A DNA stretch of 64,000 bases, from NCBI GenBank assembly GCA_023053545.1, contig JAKZAN010000053.1, positions 248,001 through 312,000 on the forward strand, written 5' to 3'. This DNA is from Lepidurus packardi. Taxonomy: Eukaryota > Arthropoda > Branchiopoda > Notostraca > Triopsidae. The first letter of the stretch is position 1, and the number at the start of each line of letters is the position of its first letter. A program made the position numbers and the translations under genes. Under the pieces are notes generated by a model that saw only the letters and a program-made list of their open reading frames with translations, had not been told where the DNA came from and searched no databases. This document shows positions 46,146 through 55,759 of the stretch, one piece after another.

Positions 46146-47757
46146 TTTCAACCTTAATTAAAAACAAATCCGTTAAACCTACAATATCACTTTTTTTGTA
46201 ATTGCCAACCTTAAGAGTTTGTTTTTGGGTTGCATTTGGGTGGATTCGTGTTTTGACGCCTTTAATTTGAATGTCGACCGGCATATTAAACCCAGGCTTA
46301 ACGTTTTTCCATTGATAAGTAAGCTGATTTTTATTTGTTGTCAACTGCAAAATTGGTGTGTCAATTGTGGTTAAATATTGATCGAATGTAGACCTCAAAT
46401 CGATGCCTGTTTCCGTGCAGATAAACGTTACAACATCATTGCTTGTAATTATTTTATGTCGAAAAGTGGTTGAATATTTAAGCAGCAAAGCCCACCATTT
46501 GTCGTCGTTGTTCACAACATGACGCAAAGTATTAATCAATACCGCTCCTTTGTTATACATGTCGCCAGATCCTTCATTATTCACACCGAATTTGCCAATC
46601 ATAGGCTTATCATTCCTGATGTTATTTTTCTGCCCATTTATATATTGAATGGCTTTTTCATACCCATACATACATTCTACAAAAACACTTTCTGAATAGG
46701 TGGTGAAGCCTTCATGGATCCACATGTCTGCAATGTCTTGAGAAGTAATGCTATTGCCAAACCACTCATGACCCGATTCGTGTATAATAATATAGTCAAA
46801 GAGCATTCCTATTCCAGTTCGCGAAATATCGCCACCAAGATAACCGTATAGGTACTTATTTCCATAAGCAACAGCACTTTGATGCTCCATACCTAAATAG
46901 GGAGTTTCAACTAATTTATACCCATCTTCCGCAAATGGATAAGTGCCAAATTTTGCTTGGAAACAATCCATCATAGGTTTTACGACCTGAAAATGCGATT
47001 TAGCTATTTCTTCGTTTGCCCGCAAGACATAATAATCCAAATCAAGTCCTTTGTGATTATCATGAATGTGAACATAGTCAGCAATGTTTAAAGTAATATC
47101 ATAATTGTTGATTGGACTTTTTACTTCCCAATCCCAACGTGTATAGCCGTTTTTTAAGTCTAAAGACCCCAAAAATCGACCATTGGAAACATTCATCAAA
47201 CCATTTGGAACCGCAACCTTGATTGTGCTGCCATCTTCAGGTTCATCTGCCTGTGAATCTTTGCAAGGAAACCATAAAGAGGCGCCTGTTCCTTGCACGG
47301 CAACGCCAATCCAATGTTTCCCGCTTTTATCTTTTTTCCAATCAAAACCACCATCCCATGGCGCTTTCTTTGCTACTTGTGGGTTTCCTGAATAATAGAA
47401 TTTAAGGCGCTGCAATTCATGTAAAGGTACTTCTGGTAATGCTATAAATACTGCGTTGTATTCGCGTTTATACGATAATTTTGACTTATTCAGTACAATA
47501 CTATCAACTTTCATATTTTCAAATAGATCCACCTGAATTTTCTTTGCAGGAGAATTGAGTCTAAAAGAAATGGTGTTTAAACCAGACAGGTATCGCTTTT
47601 CTGGATCTACTTTAACTTCCAAATCATAACGCCGTACGTCATATGAAGTTCTCTCAACAGAAAATCCACCTTGTAGCGAATCTTTGCGTGTGAAACTGCT
47701 TTGAGCGCTAATAAATTGAAAAGTAAAAGCCAGTAATACAATATATAGATACCTCAT
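46138..47757 (-). CDS. M1 family metallopeptidase
   Basis: Second M1-type aminopeptidase, 539 residues. Signal peptide MRYLYIVLLAFTFQFISAQ. Zinc site: HESGHEWFGNSI followed by MWIHEGFTTYSE. The substrate motif is YLGMEHQSAVAYG, a GMEH variant of GMEN. Only a short C-terminal domain follows, so it is smaller than the 692-residue M1 enzyme at 19715-21793. Probably a secreted or periplasmic peptidase. It is convergent with the ligase gene; the stops overlap by eight bases (46138-46145). Confidence 0.92.
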   Translation of the reverse strand: MRYLYIVLLAFTFQFISAQSSFTRKDSLQGGFSVERTSYDVRRYDLEVKVDPEKRYLSGLNTISFRLNSPAKKIQVDLFENMKVDSIVLNKSKLSYKREYNAVFIALPEVPLHELQRLKFYYSGNPQVAKKAPWDGGFDWKKDKSGKHWIGVAVQGTGASLWFPCKDSQADEPEDGSTIKVAVPNGLMNVSNGRFLGSLDLKNGYTRWDWEVKSPINNYDITLNIADYVHIHDNHKGLDLDYYVLRANEEIAKSHFQVVKPMMDCFQAKFGTYPFAEDGYKLVETPYLGMEHQSAVAYGNKYLYGYLGGDISRTGIGMLFDYIIIHESGHEWFGNSITSQDIADMWIHEGFTTYSESVFVECMYGYEKAIQYINGQKNNIRNDKPMIGKFGVNNEGSGDMYNKGAVLINTLRHVVNNDDKWWALLLKYSTTFRHKIITSNDVVTFICTETGIDLRSTFDQYLTTIDTPILQLTTNKNQLTYQWKNVKPGFNMPVDIQIKGVKTRIHPNATQKQTLKVGNYKKSDIVGLTDLFLIKVEIN

Positions 47758-47796
47758 AATCTTTTGGTTAATTTAAACGAAATTACATTATAACTT

Positions 47797-49425
47797 TTAA
47801 ACTTGGATAATCCCTAAATTAAATTTCTTTTCGATAGGAGAGTGGTTCGCAGCTTCAATCCCCATTGAAATCCAAGTACGCGTTTCCATTGGGTCGATTA
47901 CTGCATCAGTCCAAATACGCGAGGCGGCATAATAAGGTGAAACTTGCGCATCGTATTTGGCTTTAATCTTATCAAACAGTTCTTTTTCTTTAATTTCATC
48001 CACAATTTCGCCTTTTGCCTTAAGTGAAGATGCTTCAATTTGCATCAAAACTTTTGCGGCTTGGGTGCCGCCCATAACAGCTAATTCAGCACTTGGCCAT
48101 GCAAAAATTAAGCGTGGGTCATAGGCCTTTCCGCACATCGCGTAATTTCCCGCGCCATATGAGTTGCCAATAACAACAGTGAATTTTGGGACAACAGAGT
48201 TGCTTACTGCATTGACCATCTTGGCGCCATCCTTGATAATGCCACCATGTTCTGATTTAGACCCTACCATAAATCCGGTAACATCTTGCAGAAAAACAAG
48301 CGGAATCTTTTTTTGATTGCAGTTTGCTATAAAGCGGGTCGCTTTGTCTGCGCTATCAGAATAAATTACGCCGCCAAATTGCATTTCACCTTTTTTTGAT
48401 TTTACAACTTTTCTTTGGTTGGCGACAATGCCCACAGCCCAACCGTCGATACGCGCATATCCAGTAATGATAGTTTGGCCATATCCGTCTTTGTACGGCT
48501 CGAATTCAGAATTATCAACCATTCTGGAAATAATTTCCATCATGTCGTATTGTTCTGAACGGGATTGAGGCAAAATACCATAAATTTCGTTTGGGTCTTT
48601 TGCAGGTTTTTGCGCCTTAACCCGACTGAAACCAGCTTTCTCAAAATCACCAATTTTGTCGACTATATTTTTGATGCGGTCTAAAGCATCTTGGTCGTCT
48701 TTTGCTTTGTAATCGGTTACACCTGAAATTTCGCAATGTGTTGTGGCGCCTCCAAGTGTTTCGTTGTCGATACTTTCGCCAATAGCGGCTTTAACCAAAT
48801 AACTTCCTGCTAAAAAAATGCTGCCTGTTTTATCAACAATCATTGCTTCATCGCTCATAATTGGCAAGTATGCGCCACCAGCAACACAACTGCCCATGAC
48901 TGCTGCAATCTGCGTGATTCCCATACTGCTCATGATCGCATTGTTTCTAAATATGCGTCCAAAATGTTCTTTATCTGGAAAAATCTCATCTTGTAAAGGC
49001 AAATAAACACCAGCGCTGTCAACTAAATAAATGATTGGCAACCGGTTTTCCATTGCGATTTCTTGTGCGCGTAAGTTTTTCTTACCCGTAATTGGGAACC
49101 AAGCACCGGCCTTCACAGTAGCGTCATTTGCAACCACTATACACTGCTTTCCTTTGATGTAGCCAATTTTTACAACCACACCAGCAGATGGGCAGCCACC
49201 GTGTTCGGCATACATGCCATCGCCCGCAAAAGCGCCAATTTCAATACTTTTAGTTTTATCATCAAGCAAATAATCAATGCGTTCACGCGCGGTCATTTTG
49301 CCTTCATTGTGCAGTTTTTCGATTCTCTTTTCTCCGCCGCCTAATTTTACTTTGGCAAAGCGTTGCTTTAAATCTGATAGTAAGAGCTTGTTGTGATCCT
49401 CGTTCCGATTAAAATTTAAATCCAT
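47797..49425 (-). CDS. Acyl-CoA carboxylase carboxyltransferase subunit
   Basis: Carboxyltransferase (beta) component of a biotin-dependent acyl-CoA carboxylase of the propionyl/methylcrotonyl type. 542 residues from the ATG at 49425 (MDLNFNRNEDHNKLLLSDL). The two crotonase-like halves are seen at CIVVANDATVKAGAWFPITG and LVFLQDVTGFMVGSKSEHGG, with the CoA-binding GGGEKRIEKLHNEGKMTAR. No biotin-carboxylase or carrier gene is adjacent, so the substrate cannot be fixed. Start: three in-frame upstream ATGs exist, but the region before 49425 lacks homologous sequence. Confidence 0.9.
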   Translation of the reverse strand: MDLNFNRNEDHNKLLLSDLKQRFAKVKLGGGEKRIEKLHNEGKMTARERIDYLLDDKTKSIEIGAFAGDGMYAEHGGCPSAGVVVKIGYIKGKQCIVVANDATVKAGAWFPITGKKNLRAQEIAMENRLPIIYLVDSAGVYLPLQDEIFPDKEHFGRIFRNNAIMSSMGITQIAAVMGSCVAGGAYLPIMSDEAMIVDKTGSIFLAGSYLVKAAIGESIDNETLGGATTHCEISGVTDYKAKDDQDALDRIKNIVDKIGDFEKAGFSRVKAQKPAKDPNEIYGILPQSRSEQYDMMEIISRMVDNSEFEPYKDGYGQTIITGYARIDGWAVGIVANQRKVVKSKKGEMQFGGVIYSDSADKATRFIANCNQKKIPLVFLQDVTGFMVGSKSEHGGIIKDGAKMVNAVSNSVVPKFTVVIGNSYGAGNYAMCGKAYDPRLIFAWPSAELAVMGGTQAAKVLMQIEASSLKAKGEIVDEIKEKELFDKIKAKYDAQVSPYYAASRIWTDAVIDPMETRTWISMGIEAANHSPIEKKFNLGIIQV

Positions 49426-49563
49426 AAGGGTGTAAGGGTGTTTTTTTTTTGTGGCGCTAAAGTACGAAATCGATTGAAACATTAGCGCTAATAGAAATGG
49501 GTAATGTTGCAAAAATGTTAAAGATTTTACGATTACGTAATATTAGCTTAACATAACATCCTA

Positions 49564-49571
49564 TACTTTTG
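49564..49571 (+). promoter_or_regulatory. -7 box of the DUF47-PiT operon
   Basis: TACTTTTG, exact TAnnTTTG match, 17 bases before the ATG at 49589. Confidence 0.45.
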
Positions 49572-49588
49572 CCTCAAAATTAAAAACT

Positions 49589-50233
49589 ATGTCATTAAAT
49601 AACATTTTCCAATTTCTAGTTCCGAAAGATAAAAAATTCTTTCCTTTATTCGAACAAGCTTCTGCTAATCTTATTTTGTTAGCTGAAACGCTTCACGATT
49701 TAGTAAATCATCCAAAAGACAAACGTGAAGAATACTTTGCTAAAATTGAAGAATTGGAAGCAATTATAGAAGAAATCACGCACAAGACACACCTTGAATT
49801 GAGCAAAAACTTCATTACACCTTTTGACCGTGAAGACATTCATTCATTAGTAAAATCGATGGATGATGTGGCTGATTACATGTATGGTGCTGCAAGCAGA
49901 ATGCGTTTGTATCAAGTTGAAAAAATTACAAAATCGATCAGAAAATTAACTGAAATTAATTTAGAAGCTTGCCAGCATATTGGCGTTGCGGTTCGTGAAT
50001 TGAGAGATTTGAAAAACACGAAAATTATTACTGATGCTTGTAAGAAGATCAACAAATTGGAAAGCAAGGCAGATAATGTTTTTGACAAAGCCGTTGCTGA
50101 TATTTTCGAAAACGAAACAGATGCTAAGAACATCATTAAGTACAAAGAAGTCCTTTCTGCATTGGAAACTGCTTCAGACAAGTGCAAGAGTGTTGCAAAC
50201 GTTCTAGAATCGGTTGTGGTTAAGCATTCTTAA
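49589..50233 (+). CDS. DUF47 family protein (PhoU-like regulator of phosphate transport)
   Basis: 214-residue all-helical protein of the DUF47/PhoU-like family, which pairs with PiT phosphate permeases. Helices carry acidic repeats such as YFAKIEELEAIIEEITHKTH, and the DREDIHSLVKSMDDVADYMY block holds the EDxxxxxxxxDD-type metal-binding residues. It probably regulates the neighbouring transporter. The PiT gene follows after 23 bp in one operon. Confidence 0.9.
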   Translation: MSLNNIFQFLVPKDKKFFPLFEQASANLILLAETLHDLVNHPKDKREEYFAKIEELEAIIEEITHKTHLELSKNFITPFDREDIHSLVKSMDDVADYMYGAASRMRLYQVEKITKSIRKLTEINLEACQHIGVAVRELRDLKNTKIITDACKKINKLESKADNVFDKAVADIFENETDAKNIIKYKEVLSALETASDKCKSVANVLESVVVKHS

Positions 50234-50256
50234 TTAATAGGTAACAAAACTACGAC

Positions 50257-51570
50257 ATGACTTTACTGATTATAATAATCATTCTTGCCTTAATTTTTGA
50301 CTACATTAACGGTTTTCACGATGCGGCAAATTCGATTGCTACAGTAGTAGCAACGAAAGTTCTATCACCTTTTCAAGCGGTTTTGTGGGCTGCATTATTC
50401 AACTTCCTGGCATACTGGGTTTTCGGATTCGGTGTTGCGGATACGGTTGCTAAGACGGCACATACAAGCAGCATCGATTTGGTTACTATTTTAGCTGGTA
50501 TTATTGCGGCAATCATTTGGAACTTACTAACGTGGTGGAAAGGATTGCCATCTTCCTCATCTCACACCTTAATTGGTGGTTTTGCAGGCGCTGCAATTGC
50601 ACACGGTCTATCTTCAGTTACTGATCCGGAACATGCTGGATTTAAAATTGTAAACTGGTTCAAAGCAGCTAAAGAAGGGGAATTATTGCCTTCTGGTGTT
50701 GTAATCGTGATTATGTTTATTGTATTCGCGCCATTGTTGGGTATGATCATTTCATATTTTATTTCATTATGGTTGATGTATGCTTCTAAAAAGAACATCG
50801 GTCCTAAAATATTCACCGCGGTTTTGATGGTGCTGGTTGGTTATTTTTTAACCACGGTTATGAAATCTGAAATCGAGAAACCCCGTTTTGAAAGTCATTT
50901 ATTATCTATATTAGCTGAACCTGCAAATATTAAGTGGATGCTTGTGGGAATAATTTTCTACAGCTTGGCTATTTTCAACCTGACTTTCAGTAGCCTTTCG
51001 ACTGCAAAAGCAGAGAAGGTCTTGAAAAAGATGCAGTTACTTTCTTCTGCTGCGTTTAGTTTAGGTCATGGTGGAAATGATTCACAAAAAGTAATGGGTA
51101 TTATCGCTGCAGCTGTTGCCGTTTATCTCCGAATGAATCCAAACGTTGATATGTCAGCTGGTTGGTTGGATTTAAATGTGGTTTTGCCAGATGCAGATAA
51201 AGGAATTAAAGCCAGTATGCCAGGTTGGATTCCACTAACATGTTATACAGTGATTGCATTAGGAACCTTAAGTGGCGGGTGGAAAATTGTGAAAACAATG
51301 GGCTCTAAAATCACCAAAGTAACCGCCTTCGAAGGAGTGGTTGCAGAGTCTGCTGGGGCGCTAACATTGTTCACAACAGAACATTTCAAAATTCCAGTTT
51401 CAACTACGCACACAATCACCGGTTCAATCATTGGTGTGGGAATCACAAAAAGAGTTTCCGCAGTTCGCTGGGGAGTAACCGTAAAACTGCTATGGGCTTG
51501 GATTTTGACAATTCCAGTTTCAGCCGTACTTGCAGCAATTATCTATTATATACTTAAAATATTTATTTAG
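50257..51570 (+). CDS. Inorganic phosphate transporter (PiT family)
   Basis: 437-residue low-affinity, proton- or sodium-coupled phosphate permease with about ten helices in two PHO4-type halves. The half signatures are GFHDAANSIATVVATKVLSP and FSLGHGGNDSQKVMGII, each followed by the matched ends SSHTLIGGFAGA and VSTTHTITGSIIGVG. Cotranscribed with the DUF47 gene. Its 3' end overlaps the convergent lpxD end by eight bases. Confidence 0.94.
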   Translation: MTLLIIIIILALIFDYINGFHDAANSIATVVATKVLSPFQAVLWAALFNFLAYWVFGFGVADTVAKTAHTSSIDLVTILAGIIAAIIWNLLTWWKGLPSSSSHTLIGGFAGAAIAHGLSSVTDPEHAGFKIVNWFKAAKEGELLPSGVVIVIMFIVFAPLLGMIISYFISLWLMYASKKNIGPKIFTAVLMVLVGYFLTTVMKSEIEKPRFESHLLSILAEPANIKWMLVGIIFYSLAIFNLTFSSLSTAKAEKVLKKMQLLSSAAFSLGHGGNDSQKVMGIIAAAVAVYLRMNPNVDMSAGWLDLNVVLPDADKGIKASMPGWIPLTCYTVIALGTLSGGWKIVKTMGSKITKVTAFEGVVAESAGALTLFTTEHFKIPVSTTHTITGSIIGVGITKRVSAVRWGVTVKLLWAWILTIPVSAVLAAIIYYILKIFI

Positions 51571-52558
51571 CTTCCGCTAATTTTTTAAGAATAGCCCACT
51601 GTTTTAAGGCTGTCCGCGCATCAACTGCTGGATAGCCTAAAACAGTTTTACCTGCTTCAACATCCGCAGCAACTCCAGATCCTGCACCAACCATGGCACG
51701 ATCACCGATTGTAATATGGTCTTTGATAGAAGCACTTCCGCCAATCATAACCCCATTTCCTAAAGTTACAGAGCCAGCCAATCCGCTGTTTCCTGCCATT
51801 ATGCAGAACATACCCATTTTTGAGTTGTGGCCAATTTGCACCAAATTATCGATCTTACAGCCATCACCAATTATAGTGGAACTAAACTTGCCACGATCAA
51901 CAGTGGAGTTTGCTCCAATTTCAACCTGATTGCCAATAACAACATTGCCAATTTGTGGAATCTTTACCAAACCGCGTGCGGGATCTGGACGAAATCCGAA
52001 TCCATCAGCGCCAATCGTACAATTTGGATGCAAAATGCAATGTTTGCCCACATGGCAACGTTCGCGGACAACGGTTCCAGGCCAAATAACACTATAATCC
52101 CCAATGGTGGATTCGTCTAAAATGACAACATTTGGATATATCGTTACATGATCTCCTATAACAACTTCAGGTCCAATAAAAACATTTGCGCCAATTTTGC
52201 ATCCGGCACCAATTTTAGCAGATTTGCTAATAATTGCCGTAGGGTGAATTTCTTCCTCAAAAACTGGTAGCGGAGGCGCAAAAAGTTCCAAGACTTCAGA
52301 CATTGCCAAATCTGCATTTTTCACCTTAATAAAAGCACGGTTTTCACCAGGTTCAATAGTAATATCTTCATTAACCACCGCCACAGAGGCATTAGACGCC
52401 ACCCACAATTTTTCGTATTTGCGACTTCCAATGAATGTGATTTGGGTTGCCGAAGCAACTTCAATTTGTTCAGGTGCGGTAAGTAAATTTGTAGTATTTC
52501 CAATTAGTGTGCCGTTCAAGGCAGCACTTATTTCTTGAACGCTAAATGTCTTTTTCAT
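51563..52558 (-). CDS. lpxD: UDP-3-O-(3-hydroxymyristoyl)glucosamine N-acyltransferase
   Basis: Adds the second acyl chain of the lipid A precursor. 331 residues. The N-terminal uridine-binding domain starts MKKTFSVQEISAALNGTLIG, followed by a left-handed beta-helix of hexapeptide repeats (about 105-275, for example GANVFIGPEVVIGDHVTIYP and NCTIGADGFGFRPD). The catalytic-type His is in QIGHNSKMG and the C-terminal helix closes the trimer. Usual length for LpxD. Downstream of prfB with 65 bp between. Flavobacteria often have a second lpxD-like gene, which is not in this window. Confidence 0.92.
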   Translation of the reverse strand: MKKTFSVQEISAALNGTLIGNTTNLLTAPEQIEVASATQITFIGSRKYEKLWVASNASVAVVNEDITIEPGENRAFIKVKNADLAMSEVLELFAPPLPVFEEEIHPTAIISKSAKIGAGCKIGANVFIGPEVVIGDHVTIYPNVVILDESTIGDYSVIWPGTVVRERCHVGKHCILHPNCTIGADGFGFRPDPARGLVKIPQIGNVVIGNQVEIGANSTVDRGKFSSTIIGDGCKIDNLVQIGHNSKMGMFCIMAGNSGLAGSVTLGNGVMIGGSASIKDHITIGDRAMVGAGSGVAADVEAGKTVLGYPAVDARTALKQWAILKKLAEAK

Positions 52559-52623
52559 GGGGTAGGGAATATAATTATTTGAAACAATCTAGCGTGCAAG
52601 ATAATAAATAAAGCTTACAATGA

Positions 52624-53722
52624 TTAAGAACTTTCTTTCTGACCCATCATCATCAAATAAGCCTTCAGAAAAGCATCAATTTCACCGTTCATGACCCCGT
52701 CCACGTCACTAGTTTCATAAGCACTTCTCACGTCTTTAACGAGCTTGTACGGATGCATAACATAATTTCGAATTTGCGAACCCCATTCAATTTTCATCTT
52801 ATTGGCTTCAATTTCATCGCGGAGTGCTTGCTTCTTTTTCAACTCGATTTCATACAACTGCGATTTCAACAATTGCATCGCCTTTGTTTTGTTGTCCAAT
52901 TGCGACCGCGTTTCAGAATTCTCAATAATGATTCCGGTCGGGTGGTGGCGCAAACGAACTGCCGTCTCCACTTTATTCACATTTTGGCCTCCTGCGCCGC
53001 TTGAACGCATCGTTTCCCAAGAAATATCAGATGGACTAATGTCAATTTCAATAGTGTCATCCGCTAAAGGATATACATAAACTGAAGCAAATGAAGTGTG
53101 CCGCTTGGCATTGCTGTCGAATGGCGAAATGCGAACCAATCGGTGCACACCATTTTCGCCTTTCAAATACCCAAATGAATAATCACCTTCGAATTCTAAA
53201 GTAACAGTTTTTATTCCTGCAACTTCACCCGATTGAAAATTTAACTCACGGATTTTATAACCTTCTTTTTCGCCCCACATCATATACATGCGCATCAGCA
53301 TCTGAGCCCAATCGCAGCTTTCCGTCCCGCCTGCGCCAGCCGTAATCTGCAAAACAGCACTCATGCTGTCGCCTTCATCCGAAAGCATATTTTTAAACTC
53401 AAGATTTTCAATATGTGAATTCGTTAGCGCATATTGCTCGTCAAGTTCATCGACTGTCAATTCGCCCTCTTTGTAAAATTCGTAGGCCAAATGAAGTTCT
53501 TCAGCCATTTGAGTGCCTTTCTCATAATCTTCCACCCACTTTTTCTTCGTGCGGAGATTTTTGACAATTAACTCAGCTTCCTTTGCATTGTTCCAAAAAT
53601 CTGGCGCAAAAGTCTTTTCTTCTTCGTTTGCAATTTCAATTAATTTGGCATCAACGTCAAAGATACCTCCTCAACGCACCAAGGCGCTCCACAATACCTT
53701 TAATTTGTTCGGTATTTGTCAT
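52624..53722 (-). CDS. prfB: Peptide chain release factor 2 (programmed +1 frameshift)
   Basis: Terminates translation at UGA and UAA. The start is ATG at 53722 ([20 protein letters not shown]). After TAT comes CTT TGA C, with an internal Shine-Dalgarno AGGAGG just before, the textbook autoregulatory +1 site. After the shift the protein continues [20 protein letters not shown] and is open to 52624. Domain 2 has the stop-codon-reading SPF motif ([15 protein letters not shown]), and the peptidyl-transferase GGQ is in [16 protein letters not shown]. Without the shift only 21 residues are made. Full length after shift is about 365. Its -7 box overlaps that of the threonine aldolase gene (opposite strand). 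Confidence 0.97.
53650..53668 (-). promoter_or_regulatory. prfB: prfB +1 frameshift site (AGGAGG plus CTTTGAC)
   Basis: On the coding strand AGGAGG TAT CTT TGA C. When RF2 is scarce the ribosome pauses at TGA, the Shine-Dalgarno-like AGGAGG pairs with 16S rRNA, and it slips forward by one base. It is a negative feedback loop on RF2. The AGGAGG stands out because most flavobacterial mRNAs lack strong Shine-Dalgarno sequences. Confidence 0.95.
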
Positions 53723-53730
53723 AAATAATG

Positions 53731-53738
53731 TAATTTTG
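53731..53738 (+). promoter_or_regulatory. -7 box of threonine aldolase gene, with -33 TTTG
   Basis: TAATTTTG, exact TAnnTTTG match. A TTTG at 53704-53707 lies 23 bases upstream. The start codon is at 53772. Confidence 0.5.
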
Positions 53739-53745
53739 TTGTTCA

Positions 53746-53753
53746 CAAAAGTA
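53746..53753 (-). promoter_or_regulatory. -7 box of prfB
   Basis: TACTTTTG on the minus strand, exact match, 24 bases before the prfB ATG. It lies only 7 bp from the opposed -7 box at 53731-53738, so the two promoters overlap. Confidence 0.5.
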
Positions 53754-53771
53754 CCAATTCATTTTTAAAAT

Positions 53772-54794
53772 ATGGAAATTAATTTGATTAGCGACACGGT
53801 CACAAAGCCTTCACCAGAAATGCTTCAAGCAATGTTTCGCGCCTCAGTGGGCGACGACGTCTACAAACAAGATCCGTCAGTTAACGAACTTGAAGAACGT
53901 GTGGCTAAAATGTTCGGAATGGAAGCGGCTCTTTTTTTTCCATCTGGGACCATGGCAAATCAAACTGCAATAAAATTACATACACAACCCGGCGAACAGT
54001 TAATAGCCGACAAATGGGCACATATTTTTAATTACGAAGGTGGTGGTGTTTCCTTCAACAGCGGTGTTTCTTGTAATCTTTTGGACGGCAACAGGGGCAT
54101 GATCACGGCAAGCCAAGTTGAAGCAGCAATTAATCCTCCAGATTTTTACCACAGCCCGCTCACAAGTTTGGTTTGCGTCGAAAACACAACAAACAAAGGC
54201 GGTGGCGCTTGCTATGATCTGAAAACATTAGCAGAAATTCGCGCGGTATGCGACAAACATAACCTAAAATTTCATCTTGATGGCGCCCGGATTTGGAACG
54301 CAATGGTTGAAAAAAAACAGCAACCAACAGATTTCGGAAAACTATTTCATACCATTTCTGTTTGCTTTTCAAAAGGACTGGGCGCGCCAATTGGTTCGAT
54401 CCTAATTTCCGATAAAGCAACTATTCATAAGGCATTGCGCGTCCGCAAGATTTTTGGAGGTGGCATGCGACAAGTTGGCTATCTAGCCGCAGCAGCAAAC
54501 TACGCGCTTGATCATAACATCGAACGCTTGGCAGACGATCATAGAAGAGCACGAGAAATAGGAGCGGTACTAAAAAAATTACCTTGGGTTGCAAAAGTAG
54601 AACCAATCGAAACCAATATTTTGATTTTCTCCGTACAACCACAAATCGATGAAAATTCAGTAATCGAAAAACTCAAAAATAAAAGCATTTCCATCAGCTC
54701 AATGGGACATGGAAAGTTGCGCATGGTCACGCATCTAGATTATCGTGAAGTCATGCACAACTATGTGTTAGAAACGCTTCAAAAATTAGTATAA
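53772..54794 (+). CDS. Low-specificity L-threonine aldolase
   Basis: PLP-dependent fold-type I aldolase of 340 residues that cleaves threonine or allo-threonine to glycine and acetaldehyde. The N-terminus MEINLISDTVTKPSPEML is standard. VGDDVYKQDPSVNELEERVA gives the substrate-site block and HLDGARIWNA the PLP-ring Asp. The Schiff-base Lys is in VCFSKGLGAPIGS. The gene is alone, divergent from prfB, and ends 3 bp before the convergent ybaB-like gene. Confidence 0.9.
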   Translation: MEINLISDTVTKPSPEMLQAMFRASVGDDVYKQDPSVNELEERVAKMFGMEAALFFPSGTMANQTAIKLHTQPGEQLIADKWAHIFNYEGGGVSFNSGVSCNLLDGNRGMITASQVEAAINPPDFYHSPLTSLVCVENTTNKGGGACYDLKTLAEIRAVCDKHNLKFHLDGARIWNAMVEKKQQPTDFGKLFHTISVCFSKGLGAPIGSILISDKATIHKALRVRKIFGGGMRQVGYLAAAANYALDHNIERLADDHRRAREIGAVLKKLPWVAKVEPIETNILIFSVQPQIDENSVIEKLKNKSISISSMGHGKLRMVTHLDYREVMHNYVLETLQKLV

Positions 54795-54797
54795 AAC

Positions 54798-55121
54798 CTA
54801 TTTGAACAAATCCAATCCCGGAATATTTGGCATGTCCATTTTAGCAGCCGCGCCCATTTCAGCCTCGTTGACGTCATTGGCACGCGTCATGGCTTTGTTC
54901 AAAATCAAAATCAAATAATCTTCCAGTTGGTCTTTATCAGCCAGCAACTCATCGCTAATTTCAATTGTCTTGATTTGGCGATTCGCCGTAACAGTTACTT
55001 TCAAAAGCGCATCCGAACTTTGCTCGTCAATTAAAATAGTATTCAAACGTTCTTTCGTTTCCTCGATCTTCTTTTGGGCAGCCTGTAGTTTCCCCATCAT
55101 GCCTTGCAAATCTCCAAACAT
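54798..55121 (-). CDS. YbaB/EbfC family nucleoid-associated protein
   Basis: 107-residue DNA-binding protein of the YbaB/EbfC family, which binds DNA as a dimer with a tweezer shape. Start [18 protein letters not shown], two long helices around a beta hairpin ([19 protein letters not shown]), and the usual Met-rich tail. In many bacteria the gene lies by dnaX-recR; here it does not, as dnaX is 54 kb away. The upstream side is a 728-bp repeat-rich spacer. Monocistronic as far as seen. Confidence 0.9.
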   Translation of the reverse strand: MFGDLQGMMGKLQAAQKKIEETKERLNTILIDEQSSDALLKVTVTANRQIKTIEISDELLADKDQLEDYLILILNKAMTRANDVNEAEMGAAAKMDMPNIPGLDLFK

Positions 55122-55198
55122 AACTTTTTATTTTTAGGTTGACTACAAAATTAAGCAATACACACCAGCTTTTAACTGCTAGATGTTCTCTTTTTTTT

Positions 55199-55303
55199 GG
55201 AGCTTTTTCCAGCTGTTCACTGCAATCTTTTTGTCTAGAACATACTGCTAAAATTCAATTTTTATACAAAGACAAAAAGGATTTCCGTTGCCATCTGGGC
55301 TAG
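55199..55303 (+). repeat. 105-bp dispersed hairpin repeat, copy A
   Basis: Begins GGAGCTTTTTCC and ends CATCTGGGCTAG. Same length as copy B at 61031-61135 and similar at the ends. Near-identical inner arms (AATCTTTTTGTCT and AGACAAAAAGGATT) pair with one bulge. The middle 30 bp differ between copies. No ORF. Confidence 0.75.
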
Positions 55304-55350
55304 GCATGCTGACTACAATTTAAAATTGCAAAAACAAAACAACATAAGCC

Positions 55351-55759
55351 CGCTCCTGCAAGGTCTTTTTCCAGACCTTGTAGGTATCTTTATATCACAA
55401 AAACCAAATTCCACGACAACCGCCCAGCCAAGCCGCCGAAGTTAAAACCATACGCGCTCCTGCAAGGTCTTTTTCCAGACCTTGTAGGTATCTTTATATC
55501 ACAAAAACCAAATTCCACGACAACCGCCCAGCCAAGCCGCCGAAGTTAAAACCATACGCGCTCCTGCAAGGTCTTTTTCCAGACCTTGTAGGTATCTTTA
55601 TATCACAAAAACCAAATTCCACGACAACCGCCCAGCCAAGCCGCCGAAGTTAAAACCATACGCGCTGCTGCAAGGTCTTTTTCCAGACCTTGTAGGTGTC
55701 TTTATATCACAAAAACCAAATTCCACGACAACCGCCCAGCCAAGCCGCCGAAGTTAAAA
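55351..55759 (+). repeat. Four tandem copies of a 104-bp repeat with hairpins
   Basis: Units start at 55351, 55455, 55559 and 55663, each 104 bp; the last is cut short at 55759. Each starts CGCTCCTGCAAGG and holds a palindrome CAAGGTCT-TTTTCC-AGACCTTG (first copy 55359-55380), then a stretch with GCCCAGCCAAGCCGCCGAAG. Copies are almost identical; copy four has CTGCTG for CTCCTG and TAGGTGTC for TAGGTATC. No ORF is carried through. It looks like a recent array of a Flavobacterium intergenic repeat. Confidence 0.9.

Noticed and set aside
52624-53722. prfB as a broken gene
   Set aside because: The frame change is at the known programmed RF2 site with AGGAGG and CTTTGAC, so it is not damage.
55351-55759. 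CRISPR array
   Set aside because: Units are 104 bp and contiguous, without unique spacers, and no cas genes are near.
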